This document shows positions 37,266 through 46,305 of a stretch of DNA of 64,000 bases, one piece after another. The stretch is taken from the NCBI RefSeq assembly GCF_009600605.1, contig NZ_VWNA01000001.1, positions 992,001 to 1,056,000 of the forward strand, given 5' to 3'. Numbering within the stretch: the stretch's first letter is position 1; every line of letters begins with the position of its first letter. Position numbers and translations under genes: made by a program. The stretch is from Segnochrobactrum spirostomi. GTDB lineage: Bacteria > Pseudomonadota > Alphaproteobacteria > Rhizobiales > Segnochrobactraceae. The notes beneath the pieces were generated by a model. The model had not been told where the DNA came from, did not search any database, and saw nothing but the letters and a program-made list of their open reading frames with translations.

Positions 37266-37283
37266 CCCCAATCCTGATTGGGG
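37266..37283 (+). promoter_or_regulatory. hairpin covering the nrdA ribosome-binding site
   Basis: CCCCAAT (37266-37272), tetraloop CCTG and ATTGGGG (37277-37283) make a perfect 7-bp stem. The GGGG strand lies seven bases before the ATG at 37291 and is the only Shine-Dalgarno candidate, so the stem would hide it. No T-tract follows, arguing for translational rather than transcriptional control. Likely expression platform of the upstream B12 riboswitch. Confidence 0.65.
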
Positions 37284-37290
37284 TTAGCCG

Positions 37291-40157
37291 ATGTCACTAA
37301 TGCACGATGCCGGGCCGGTAGCCGACCGGCCTGTCCCTCCCCCACTCTCGCGGCGGGTCAATCCGGCACGCCCAGTTATCTGCTCATCCGCCGCAACGGC
37401 GCGGTGACGCCGTTCGATCCCGGGAAGATCACGGTCGCCCTCACCAAGGCGTTTCTGGCCGTGGAAGGCTCCAGCGCTGCCACCTCGCGACGGGTTCACG
37501 ACATCGTCGCGGACCTGACCGGGCAGATCGTGGCGAGCCTCACCCGCCGCGCGGATAGCGGTCGGACGTTCCATATCGAGGACGTGCAGGATCAGGTGGA
37601 ACTCGCCCTGATGCGCGGCGAGCACCACAAGGTGGCCCGCGCTTATGTGCTCTACCGGGAGCAGCGCGCCCGCGAGCGCTCCGCCGCCCGCCCCCTCGCG
37701 ATCACGGCTTCGACGCTGCGGATGAAGACGGCGGACGGCACGCTAGTGCCGCTCGACGAAGCCCGCCTCGCCGCCGTGATCGCAGAGGCCACGTCGGGTC
37801 TCGCCGATGTCTCGCCCGACACCATCCTCGCCGAGAGCCGCCGCAATCTCTATGACGGCATCAGTGCGGACGAACTGGCGCTGGCGCCCATCCTCGCCGC
37901 CCGCACCCTGATCGAGACCGAGCCGAACTACGCCCGTGTCTCGGCCCGCCTCTTGCTCGACAAGCTGCGCCGCGAAGCCCTGAGCTTCCTCGCCGGACAC
38001 GCCGATCAGGCGACACACGGACAGATGGCGGAGCGCTACGGTGATTATTTCGAGGCCTATCTACACCGCGGCATCGCGGCGGAGCGGATAGACCCCGAAC
38101 TCGGCCGATTCGACCTCGGACGCCTCAAGGCGGCGCTGCTGCCCGAACGGGACCTGCAGTTCGATTATCTCGGCCTGCAGACGCTCTATGATCGCTACTT
38201 CCTCCATGTCCGCGGCACCCGCTTCGAGCTGCCGCAGGCCTTCTTCATGCGCGTCGCCATGGGGCTGGCGCTGCGCGAGGTGGACCGCGAGGCGCGAGCC
38301 ATCGAGTTCTACCGCCTGTTGTCGTCCTTCGACTTCATGGCCTCGACGCCGACCCTGTTCAATGCCGGCACGCTGCGCCCCCAGCTTTCCTCCTGCTTCC
38401 TCACGACGGTGGCGGACGATCTCGACGGGATCTTCAAGGCGATCAGAGACAACGCACTGCTCGCGAAATATTCCGGCGGACTCGGCAACGACTGGACGCC
38501 CGTGCGCGGGCTCGGCGCCCACATCAAGGGGACCAACGGCGAGAGCCAGGGCGTCGTGCCGTTCCTCAAAGTCGCGAACGACACCGCCATCGCGGTCAAC
38601 CAGGGCGGCAAGCGCAAAGGCGCGGTCTGTGCCTATCTCGAGACCTGGCATATCGACATCGAGGAATTCCTCGACCTGCGCAAGAACACCGGCGACGACC
38701 GCCGCCGCACCCATGACATGAACACGGCGAACTGGGTGCCGGACCTGTTTCTGGAGCGCGTCGATGCGGATGGGCCGTGGTCGCTGTTCTCGCCGGACGA
38801 GACGCCGGAGCTGCACGACCTTTATGGACCGGCCTTCAAGGCCGCCTACGAGGCCTACGAGGCGAAGGCCGCCCGCGGCGAGATGAAGGTGTCACGCCAG
38901 ATTCGCGCCGTCGATCTGTGGCGGCGCATGCTCACGCTGCTGTTCGAGACCGGCCATCCCTGGATCACCTTCAAGGACCCCTGCAATCTGCGGTCGCCGC
39001 AGCAGCACATCGGCGTGGTCCATTCCTCAAACCTGTGCACGGAGATCACGCTCAACACGAGCGCCGACGAGGTGGCGGTGTGCAATCTCGGCTCGGTGAA
39101 TCTGCTCGCCCACGTCACGGCGGATGGGCTCGACCATGCGCGCCTGGAGCGTACCGTCACCACCGCGATGCGCATGCTCGACAACGTCATCGACATCAAT
39201 TTCTACACCATCCCCGAAGCGCGCCGCTCCAACCTGAAACATCGCCCTGTCGGGCTCGGCATCATGGGTTTCCAGGACGCGCTGCAGGCGCTGCGCATTC
39301 CCTACGGCTCGGACGCGGCGGTGCATTTCGCCGACACGAGCATGGAGGCGGTCAGCTTCCACGCCATTTCGGCCTCCTGCGACCTCGCCCGGGAGCGCGG
39401 GCGCTACCCGTCCTTCGAGGGTTCGCTGTGGTCGAAGGGCGTGCTGCCGATCGACTCGATCGAGTTGCTGGCGCAGGCTCGCGGCGGGCTCGGCCTCGAC
39501 CGCTCCTCGACGCTCGACTGGGAGAGCCTGCGCGCGCGGGTGACGGCCATCGGGATGCGCAACTCCAACTGCATGGCCATCGCGCCGACCGCGACGATCT
39601 CGAACATCTGCGGCGTGTCGCAATCGATCGAGCCCGCCTACCAGAACCTCTTCGTCAAATCGAACATGTCCGGCGACTTCACCGTGGTGAACGCCTCTCT
39701 CGTCCGAGACCTGAAGGAGCGCGGCTTGTGGGACGAGGTGATGGTCTCCGACCTCAAATATTACGACGGAAGCGTCGGCCCGATCGACCGCATCCCCAAT
39801 GATCTCAAGACGCTCTACGCCACCGCCTTCGAGATCGAAACCGCCTGGCTTATCGAGGCGGCCGCACGGCGCCAGAAATGGATCGACCAGGCGCAGTCGC
39901 TCAATCTCTATATCTCGAACCCTTCCGGGCGACGGCTCGACGAGACCTATCGGCTGGCCTGGCAGCGTGGGCTGAAGACGACCTACTACCTGCGTGCGCG
40001 CGCAGCGACCCATGTCGAGAAATCGACGCTCAAGGGGACCGACGGCAAACTGAACGCCGTCTCGGCGGTGCTCGCGGCGCCCCCCATCGCCGTGCCGGAA
40101 AGCGCCCACGGCAAAGCCTGCGCCATCGACGATCCCGACTGCGAAGCCTGCCAGTGA
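37291..40157 (+). CDS. nrdA: ribonucleoside-diphosphate reductase alpha subunit
   Basis: About 955 aa. ATP-cone at the N-terminus ([39 protein letters not shown]), a second cone-like region (about 135-230), then the barrel: [35 protein letters not shown] (active-site Cys-loop), [18 protein letters not shown] and [10 protein letters not shown]. The C-terminal tail has redox cysteines ([13 protein letters not shown]). The frame is open upstream only to a TTG at 37278, whereas a good ATG with GGGG is at 37291 in the next frame, so one base is probably missing near the C-run 37339-37343. Followed by nrdB; the beta subunit is class Ic type. Confidence 0.9.
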
Positions 40158-40180
40158 GCCGGGAAGAAGGAGACACGCCC

Positions 40181-41302
40181 ATGCTCGACTGGTCCGACAC
40201 CAAACCCGTCCCCGCCCCGCTCCACCCCGCCTTTGCCTCACAGGCCGTCGACGCCACCGGCCTCGGCGCCATCCGGCGGGGCGCCGCCCGCGTCTCGGTG
40301 GACGAGAAGCGAATGATCAATGCCCGCGCCGACGTGAACCAGCTTCTCCCGCTCAAGTACAAATGGGCTTGGGAGAAATACCTTGCGGGCTGCAACAATC
40401 ACTGGATGCCGACCGAAGTCTCCATGCAGGCCGACATCGCGTTATGGAAGTCACGCGACGGGCTGACGGAGGACGAGCGGCGCATGCTGAAGCGCAATCT
40501 CGGCTTCTTCGCCGCGTCGGAATCGCTGGTAGCGAACAACATCGTACTCGCCATCTATCGCCACCTGACCAACCCGGAATGCCGGCAATATCTGCTGCGT
40601 CAGGCCTTCGAGGAGGCGGTGCACACGCACACCTTCCAGTACATCGTGGAAAGCCTCGGCCTCGACGAGGGCGAATTGTTCAACATGTACCGCGAGGTGC
40701 CCTCGATCACCGACAAGGCGGCGTGGGCGCTGAAGCACACGCAGAGCCTCGACGACCCGGCCTTCCACACGGGCACGCCGGAGGCCGATCAGCAGTTCCT
40801 GCGCGACCTCGTCGCCTTCTACGTCGTGTTCGAGGGGATGTGGTTCTACACCGGGTTCGCGCAGATCCTCTCGCTCGGCCGGCGCAACAAGATGGTCGGG
40901 ATCGCCGAGCAGTACCAATACATCCTGCGCGACGAGAGCATCCATCTGAACTTCGGCATCGACGTCATCAACCAGATCAAGATCGAGAACCCCCCTCTGT
41001 GGACGCCCGCGTTCCAGGATGAGGTGCGCGGCATGTTGAAGGACGCCGCGCAACTGGAGGCCGCTTATGGCAGGGACACCATGCCCCGCGGCTTTCTCGG
41101 GCTGAACGCCGGCCTGTGCGAGAAGTACATGCACTTCATCGCCAACCGCCGCTGCGCCCAGCTCGGCCTTGCGCCCGTCTTCGCCGAGGCCGAGAACCCG
41201 TTCCCCTGGATGAGCGAGGCGATGGACCTGAAGAAGGAGAAGAACTTCTTCGAGACCAGGGTCATCGAATACCAGAACGGCGGCGCGCTCGCCTGGGATT
41301 GA
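40181..41302 (+). CDS. nrdB: ribonucleotide reductase beta subunit, class Ic type
   Basis: 373 aa ferritin-like R2. Metal ligands by alignment to R2 proteins: Glu114 ([10 protein letters not shown]), Glu145 and His148 (EEAVHTHTF), Glu218 (VFEGMWFY), Glu252 and His255 (RDESIHLNF). The radical Tyr of class Ia (E-x2-H-x3-Y) is Phe152 here, and the first ligand is Glu rather than Asp: both are hallmarks of class Ic (Chlamydia-type Mn/Fe) R2. The spacings 31, 73 and 34 between ligands equal those of the Chlamydia protein. GAAGGAG precedes the ATG by about nine bases. Forms the reductase with NrdA, 23 bp upstream. Confidence 0.93.
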   Translation: MLDWSDTKPVPAPLHPAFASQAVDATGLGAIRRGAARVSVDEKRMINARADVNQLLPLKYKWAWEKYLAGCNNHWMPTEVSMQADIALWKSRDGLTEDERRMLKRNLGFFAASESLVANNIVLAIYRHLTNPECRQYLLRQAFEEAVHTHTFQYIVESLGLDEGELFNMYREVPSITDKAAWALKHTQSLDDPAFHTGTPEADQQFLRDLVAFYVVFEGMWFYTGFAQILSLGRRNKMVGIAEQYQYILRDESIHLNFGIDVINQIKIENPPLWTPAFQDEVRGMLKDAAQLEAAYGRDTMPRGFLGLNAGLCEKYMHFIANRRCAQLGLAPVFAEAENPFPWMSEAMDLKKEKNFFETRVIEYQNGGALAWD

Positions 41303-41394
41303 GCCCAAGCGCGTGGCGGTTCCAGAGTAGCCGCTGGTTTGATCGCTGCGATTAGACGATGAGTATTCCAATCAGTGCTGAATGAGAATCAGTA

Positions 41395-42288
41395 ATGCGT
41401 ACGACCGACCTCTCCGAGCTCGCCGCCTTCGATGCGGTTGCGCGCCATCGCAGCTTCCGGCGCGCGAGCGAGGAGCGCGGCGTCACCGCCTCTGCGATCA
41501 GCCATGCGGTCAGCAACTTGGAAGCGCGGATCGGCATCCGCTTGCTGAATCGCACCACGCGCAGCGTGTCGCTGACCGATGCGGGCGCGATGCTGCTCTC
41601 GCAGCTCTCGCCAGCGTTTGGCGACATCGGTTCGGCGCTCGATGCCTTGAACCAGTTCCGCGATACGCCGTTTGGCAAGGTCAGGATCAACGCGCCCAAT
41701 TCGATCGCGCCGTTCGTGCTGGGGCCGATAATCGGCCCGCTGATCGCCGCCAACCCTAATCTCGAGCTGGAGATCGTCGCGACCGACCGGCTGGTCGATA
41801 TCGTCGCGGAAGGGTTCGACGCCGGCATCCGGCTAGGGGAAAGTCTGCGCGATGGTATGACCGCAATAAGGATCAAGCCGCGGCTGAAGTTCGCGGTGGT
41901 GGGGTCGCCCGACTATTTTGCCAAACGCTCGGTGCCCAAGACCCCCGCCGACCTGTCCGACCATATCTGCGTGCGTAATATGTATCCGAGCGGCGTCGGC
42001 TATCCCTGGTCGTTCGGGCGTGATGGCGAGGGAATCGACATCGAGGTCAAAGGCCCGGTCGCATTGCATGATCACGAGCTGATGATTGAGACGGCATTGG
42101 CGGGCGTGGCGTTAGCGTATGTGTGGGAAGATCGGGCGCGGCCCTTTGTCGAGAGTGGGCGGTTGGTGCCCTGCCTCGGCAACTGGATCGTGCCCGAGGA
42201 CTGGCTTTACCTCTATTATCCTACGCGGCGATATATCTCGGCGGGCCTGCGCGCTGTCATCGATGCCCTCAAGGTAACGAGCAGTTGA
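41395..42288 (+). CDS. LysR-family transcriptional regulator
   Basis: 297 aa. N-terminal winged HTH (LAAFDAVARHRSFRRASEE, VTASAISHAVSNLEARIGI, RLLNRTTRSVSLTDAG) and a LysR substrate domain (about 90-295: FGKVRINAPNSIAPFVL, GFDAGIRLGES) of the subgroup typified by DsdC/PecT-like or 'YafC' regulators. The target is unknown: no divergent gene sits upstream, where nrdB ends 93 bp earlier on the same strand. Codon use is slightly less GC-rich than the neighbours, and the stretch to tRNA-Val looks acquired. Confidence 0.92.
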   Translation: MRTTDLSELAAFDAVARHRSFRRASEERGVTASAISHAVSNLEARIGIRLLNRTTRSVSLTDAGAMLLSQLSPAFGDIGSALDALNQFRDTPFGKVRINAPNSIAPFVLGPIIGPLIAANPNLELEIVATDRLVDIVAEGFDAGIRLGESLRDGMTAIRIKPRLKFAVVGSPDYFAKRSVPKTPADLSDHICVRNMYPSGVGYPWSFGRDGEGIDIEVKGPVALHDHELMIETALAGVALAYVWEDRARPFVESGRLVPCLGNWIVPEDWLYLYYPTRRYISAGLRAVIDALKVTSS

Positions 42289-42822
42289 CGCATGAGGGCG
42301 GCCGTTCGCTGTCGTGCTAGGTTCACGCAATGTTTCGCCGGAAACAGCTCACCTCATGATCGTTGACGATACCGGCGGTCTGTATCCAAGCGTACGCGCG
42401 ACGGCAGCTTTCCCGCTGAGAGCCCACCTCACCGCATTGGGTTGGGACGGCGGGGTTTGGTCTGCTGCAGAACGGCAGCTATCTGCACAGCGGCAGCCAA
42501 AACCGGCCAGTCCGCTCCCCGCCCCGCACCTACCTTCCTTGTCGTCGCGGCAAAACTCCGTTCCTGTCGCAATGGGCACGGAGATGAGTCTAAAGTTCTC
42601 GAGACCTGCCGGCCGCGCAAAAAAGCGGGTGCTTCACATCGGGCAACTGTTCAGGAGCCAATAAGCGCGTCGGTTGAGAGCCGAACGCCTGGTCCACCAA
42701 CCTCGGATATGGCGCCATCGTCCACGAAGATCACTCCTGCCGTCTCGAGAGCGGCGCGGATGGCGAGGACGGTGCGCTCCTTTATTGCCTCACCAGCCTC
42801 GAAGCGACTGACTGGAGGATCC
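42289..42822. other. intergenic region, nothing recognised
   Basis: About 530 bp between the LysR gene and the orphan gene at 42823. Open frames on both strands give low-complexity or unrelated translations. Nothing resembling a regulatory RNA, insertion sequence or terminator was identified. Confidence 0.4.
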
Positions 42823-43365
42823 ATGCCTGAAGCAGCCCGCTACGCCCGGCCACGTCGGGCCGGCACAGCCATTGAGGACTTCATCCTCCACGTCGTCAGC
42901 AAGGAGACTGTGTCGTGCCCGGTCGCGGAAGCCGGCGCCAAGATCGCGGCGCTGGTGGATGCCGACGACCGGTTCGACGAGCGGTCCTACGATCGGAAGG
43001 GCACGGCCGACGAGGACGGCACGCGGCGGACCATGCTCGCCATGGAGCGCCACCGGCTCGTCCTGGAGGAGATTGCCAGCCACGAACGCCCCACGAGCCC
43101 CGATGGCGCCGTCCTCTCCCTGATGCTGGCCCGCGCCGACGTGGACATGATCGCGTCCCGCTTGCTGTCTTCTCCGGCCGACGCCGCGTCACCGGCCCGG
43201 GTCGACCGCTACCTCTATCCGGTCACACGCATGCTCGCCGGGCCGAACCCGCCGGACTGGCTCGCACGGCTGATCGATTTCTACAGGACCGATTGGCACG
43301 ACCCGCAGCTTGAGCTGGACACCGCCCTTGCGGGCCGCCGGGAGGCGTTCCAGGGGACGGAGTAA
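42823..43365 (+). CDS. hypothetical protein of 180 aa
   Basis: Not recognised. The ATG at 42823 has a strong GGAGGATCC ahead of it, and the protein has a globular composition: IEDFILHVVSKETVSCPVAE, KIAALVDADDRFDERSYDR, a helical middle (TMLAMERHRLVLEEIASHE) and a C-terminal LIDFYRTDWHDPQLELD. No signal peptide or membrane segment. A longer frame to 42442 lacks family or coding character. It lies between the LysR gene and the 3' end of tRNA-Val, in a stretch that may be an acquired insertion. No function is proposed. Confidence 0.65.
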   Translation: MPEAARYARPRRAGTAIEDFILHVVSKETVSCPVAEAGAKIAALVDADDRFDERSYDRKGTADEDGTRRTMLAMERHRLVLEEIASHERPTSPDGAVLSLMLARADVDMIASRLLSSPADAASPARVDRYLYPVTRMLAGPNPPDWLARLIDFYRTDWHDPQLELDTALAGRREAFQGTE

Positions 43366-43463
43366 TTCCTCCGTCTCGGTGCTTATCTCGTGCTTATCTG
43401 GCGGCCCGAGAGCGCAACCGTTACGCTCGCGCTTCTCTAAAGGATTGGTTTTGCTGGATTTTA

Positions 43464-43538
43464 TGGTGGGCGGTATAGGGATTGAACCTATGACCTTTGC
43501 CGTGTCAAGGCAACGCTCTCCCGCTGAGCTAACCGCCC
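43464..43538 (-). tRNA. tRNA-Val (GAC)
   Basis: Complement strand 75 nt: 5' GGGCGGT acceptor pairs with 3' ACCGCCC plus encoded CCA; D-arm AGCTCAGCGGGAGAGC; anticodon stem-loop GCCTTGACACGGC with GAC; T-arm AGGTTCAATCCCT. Its 3' end faces the LysR/orphan-gene region. Confidence 0.97.
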
Positions 43539-44012
43539 GTGCCCCATAAGGGCGCGGCCTCGTCGCCGAGGCGCGGGTGCCGGCGAATTCGTCGGCGAGG
43601 CCCGCTCTATAGCGAGGTTCCGGGCGGCGCGCAAGCGTTGCGCCCCGGACTTATCCACGGCGAAATGACGAGCGCGCCCACCGTGCCGCCGCGCCCCGCC
43701 GTCTCAGCCCGTCGCACCCATGCGCGCTCGGGCCCACAGGCATCCTGCGCCGTCCCCGTCCTGATGCGCCGCCCCCGGCGAAGCCGTCGGCACGCCGTGC
43801 CCGCGGCCGAACCGGCATTCCGTCCCCCACGGCCGAAGCGGCCGGCCGCCGCGTCCCGTCTGCCGGAGCGGCCCCGGTGCTCCCCGGCGCCCTGCTCGCT
43901 TCCGTCGTCCGCAAGCCGGCGCGGCGCCGCGTTCGCGCGTCGGATCGCCTGACCGCGGGATTGCCGCGCGCGCGGGATTGCTGCCGGGCCGTGGGCCTGC
44001 CTATAACGACGC
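43539..44012. other. GC-rich non-coding region upstream of rlmB
   Basis: About 470 bp, very GC-rich. All open frames translate to Arg/Pro/Ala-rich sequence without family resemblance. Expected to hold promoters of tRNA-Val (leftward) and rlmB (rightward); neither could be pinned by eye. Confidence 0.4.
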
Positions 44013-44828
44013 ATGACGAAGCCCCCGATGAAGCCGACCGCCCCTCCGAAGCCCCATCGCGGACCGCGCGGCGGCCGCCCCGGTGCGCGCAGCGCCGCGC
44101 GCACCTGGAGCGCCGGCGAAGGCCGCATCGTGCTCTATGGGCTGCACAGCGTCGCCGCCGCGCTCGAAAATCCGCTCCGGGCGAAGCACCGCCTCGTCGC
44201 CACCCACAATGCCGTCGCCCGCCTCGAAGAGCGCGGCATCGCGCTCGCGCTGGCGCCGGAGATCGTCGATCCCCGCGTCGTCGCCGAGATGGTGCCGGAC
44301 GACGCCGTCCATCAGGGCATCGCCCTCGTCACCGAGCCGTTGCCGGCGGTGCGCGTCGCCGACCTCGCCGACGCCCGCTTGGTGCTCGCCCTCGATCAGG
44401 TGACCGACCCGCACAATGTCGGCGCCATCCTGCGCTCGGCGGTGGCGCTCGGGGCGGACGCGCTGATCGTCACCGCCCGCCATTCGCCGCAGGAAACCGG
44501 TGTGCTCGCCAAGGCGGCGTCCGGGGCGGTCGATCTCCTGCCGCAGATCACCGTCGGCAGCCTGCCGCGCGCCCTCGCCGAACTGAAGGAGCAGGGCTTC
44601 ACCGTGCTCGGGCTCGACAGCGAGGCGGAGCACGACCTCGAAAATGTGCCGCTCGGGGCGAAGGCGGTGCTGGTGCTCGGCTCCGAGGGCAAGGGCCTGC
44701 GCGCCGCCGTCGCCGCCGAGACGGACGCCGTCGCCCGCCTCGCCGCGTCGGGGCCGCTCGTCTCCCTCAACGTCTCGAACGCCGCCGCGATCGCCCTCTA
44801 CGTCGTCCACCGCCGCCTCGGCGCCTGA
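44013..44828 (+). CDS. rlmB: 23S rRNA (guanosine-2'-O)-methyltransferase RlmB (TrmH family)
   Basis: 271 aa SPOUT methyltransferase. A basic N-terminal extension (about 1-35), SpoU substrate-binding domain (LYGLHSVAAALENPLRAK), then the knotted catalytic domain with motif 1 DQVTDPHNVGAILRSA, motif 2 VLGSEGKGLR and motif 3 SLNVSNAAAIALYVVHR. RlmB methylates G2251 in the 23S P-loop, and the domain order fits it better than TrmH of tRNA. Monocistronic. Confidence 0.92.
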   Translation: MTKPPMKPTAPPKPHRGPRGGRPGARSAARTWSAGEGRIVLYGLHSVAAALENPLRAKHRLVATHNAVARLEERGIALALAPEIVDPRVVAEMVPDDAVHQGIALVTEPLPAVRVADLADARLVLALDQVTDPHNVGAILRSAVALGADALIVTARHSPQETGVLAKAASGAVDLLPQITVGSLPRALAELKEQGFTVLGLDSEAEHDLENVPLGAKAVLVLGSEGKGLRAAVAAETDAVARLAASGPLVSLNVSNAAAIALYVVHRRLGA

Positions 44829-45147
44829 AAGGCGGGCCCGCCCGCAGGCCACCGGCGGACGGGGCGCGGCGTCCCTACCCGACCCCGCCCGAGGGATGGA
44901 CCGGGACGCCTCTGCGGCCGCCCCGCGCGGCGCGCTCCAGACTGCCGAGGCTAGGCTGGCCCGCCCGGGCCGGATGCGGGATCGTCTCGCCCCTCACCGG
45001 CCGCGCGCACGCCGCGCGCGGCCTCCCCCCGAGCGCCGTGTCCCGAAGAGAGACGGCGCGGCCAGGCCGGACCATCGCCCCGTGCCGCAGCCGGCGGCAC
45101 GGCCCCCGACCCGCGGGCGCCCGTCCGGCGCAGGCCCGCGCCGGGGC
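44829..45147. other. GC-rich non-coding region
   Basis: About 320 bp between convergent rlmB and the small membrane-protein gene. GGCGGGCCCGCC just after the rlmB stop is a perfect GC palindrome that could act as a hairpin, but no T-tract follows. Nothing else recognised. Confidence 0.35.
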
Positions 45148-45303
45148 TCACTGCGCCGGCGGATCGACCTTCACGCCGTTCGGGCCGACCTTGATCTCGA
45201 GCGAACTGCGGTCCTCTTCGTACTGGTTGTAGGCGTAGATCCCGGCGCCGACGATGACGACGGCGAGAACGGCGATGACCGCATAGAGCGCATTCCGGCT
45301 CAT
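45148..45303 (-). CDS. 51-aa single-pass membrane protein
   Basis: Reads from ATG 45303 with AAGGGG six bases upstream. It starts MSRNALYAVIAVLAVVIVGA, giving one membrane helix (about 5-23), then YAYNQYEEDRS and a C-terminal SLEIKVGPNGVKVDPPAQ. The layout (short N-in helix, 'EIKV.PNGV.V' tail) recalls a small uncharacterised protein family common in Alphaproteobacteria. Too short for standard ORF filters, but the ribosome site, helix and clean tail support it. Function unknown. Confidence 0.7.
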   Translation of the reverse strand: MSRNALYAVIAVLAVVIVGAGIYAYNQYEEDRSSLEIKVGPNGVKVDPPAQ

Positions 45304-45905
45304 GATATCCCCTTGAACGGACGAACGGTGTGCTGACGAACGGCGCCCCTCCGCGCCGCCGCCCGTCCGCCGTCCGAACCGCCGGAGACCGATCGCCGCG
45401 ACGACCCGCAGGGCCGCACCGAACGTCTAACGGCCGCCCCGCCGCTTGGTTCCGCCGTCAGTCCGCCGGCCGGCGCAGACGGCCCCGGGACTTCGCCACC
45501 CGCCCCGCCCGCGGCCGAGGACTTCCGCAGAGGATCGGGGCCTCCGCGCCCATCGCCCCGCTTGCGGGGAGAGCGTGGCCCGGCAAGGCCGGCTGCGGGA
45601 AATCCACACCGCTTCACTTTCCGCGCAACAGACTGAAAAGAGGCGCTTTATCCCCCTCGTCCGCCCCTTCCGGGGCACCGCCGCCCCCGTCGGGAGACGG
45701 GCGCGGCCGCGCGGATCGCGTCCCAGGCGATAGGCCTGTTGCCGCGGCCCAGCCGGAACCGCCCCGAGACCTCGACACCGGTTCCCCGGCCGGCTTGACG
45801 ACGGCGCGGGAGTGCGAGAAGAGGAAGCGCGCCGCTCGAGCGGCGGCGCCGCCGGACGCCCCGCCGCGTCCGCGCGTCTCGACACGGCTGAACGCCTCAG
45901 CCCGG
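45304..45905. other. GC-rich region before tRNA-Thr, no gene recognised
   Basis: About 600 bp. Open frames exist on both strands, but their translations are Arg/Pro/Ala/Gly-rich and resemble no family, as expected by chance at this GC level. The tRNA-Thr promoter should lie near the right end. Confidence 0.4.
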
Positions 45906-45980
<75 letters not shown>

Positions 45981-46252
45981 GATAGTTCGCTTCATGGAAC
46001 GAACTGCTAGATCGCGACCCACTCCGTTTGAAAGAACTAAGCGTCACGAACCAGAAGCTCTAGACGTCGGCTAATAAGGCATTGGCGACGAAGGGATCGT
46101 GGTCCGATAGCCTTGTTCCCAAGCGCCCGACGAATACGCGTCATAGCTCCGATGGTGAGCGAGTGGTGCTTGGTTATTGAAAGGGCTCACGTCGATCGCG
46201 GACCGTAATGCCGCCTGCACTGTCGCGCTTACCCAAAGTGGCTAGTGCAGGC

Positions 46253-46280
46253 TTGAATTAGCGCGATTCGGTTGTAGAGT
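46253..46280 (+). promoter_or_regulatory. candidate sigma-70 promoter of the ABC-3C operon
   Basis: TTGAAT at 46253-46258, 16-bp spacer, TAGAGT at 46275-46280, 25 bp before the ATG at 46306, with GGGGAG about nine bases before that ATG. Only a weak consensus match. The rest of 45981-46305, between tRNA-Thr and this operon, holds no recognised gene. Confidence 0.4.
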
Positions 46281-46305
46281 CGGGACATCTGGGGAGCGGT
46301 TCGCA

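Noticed and set aside
42314-42664. Open frame of 116 codons after the LysR gene
   Set aside because: No ribosome site, low-complexity tail, no resemblance to a family.
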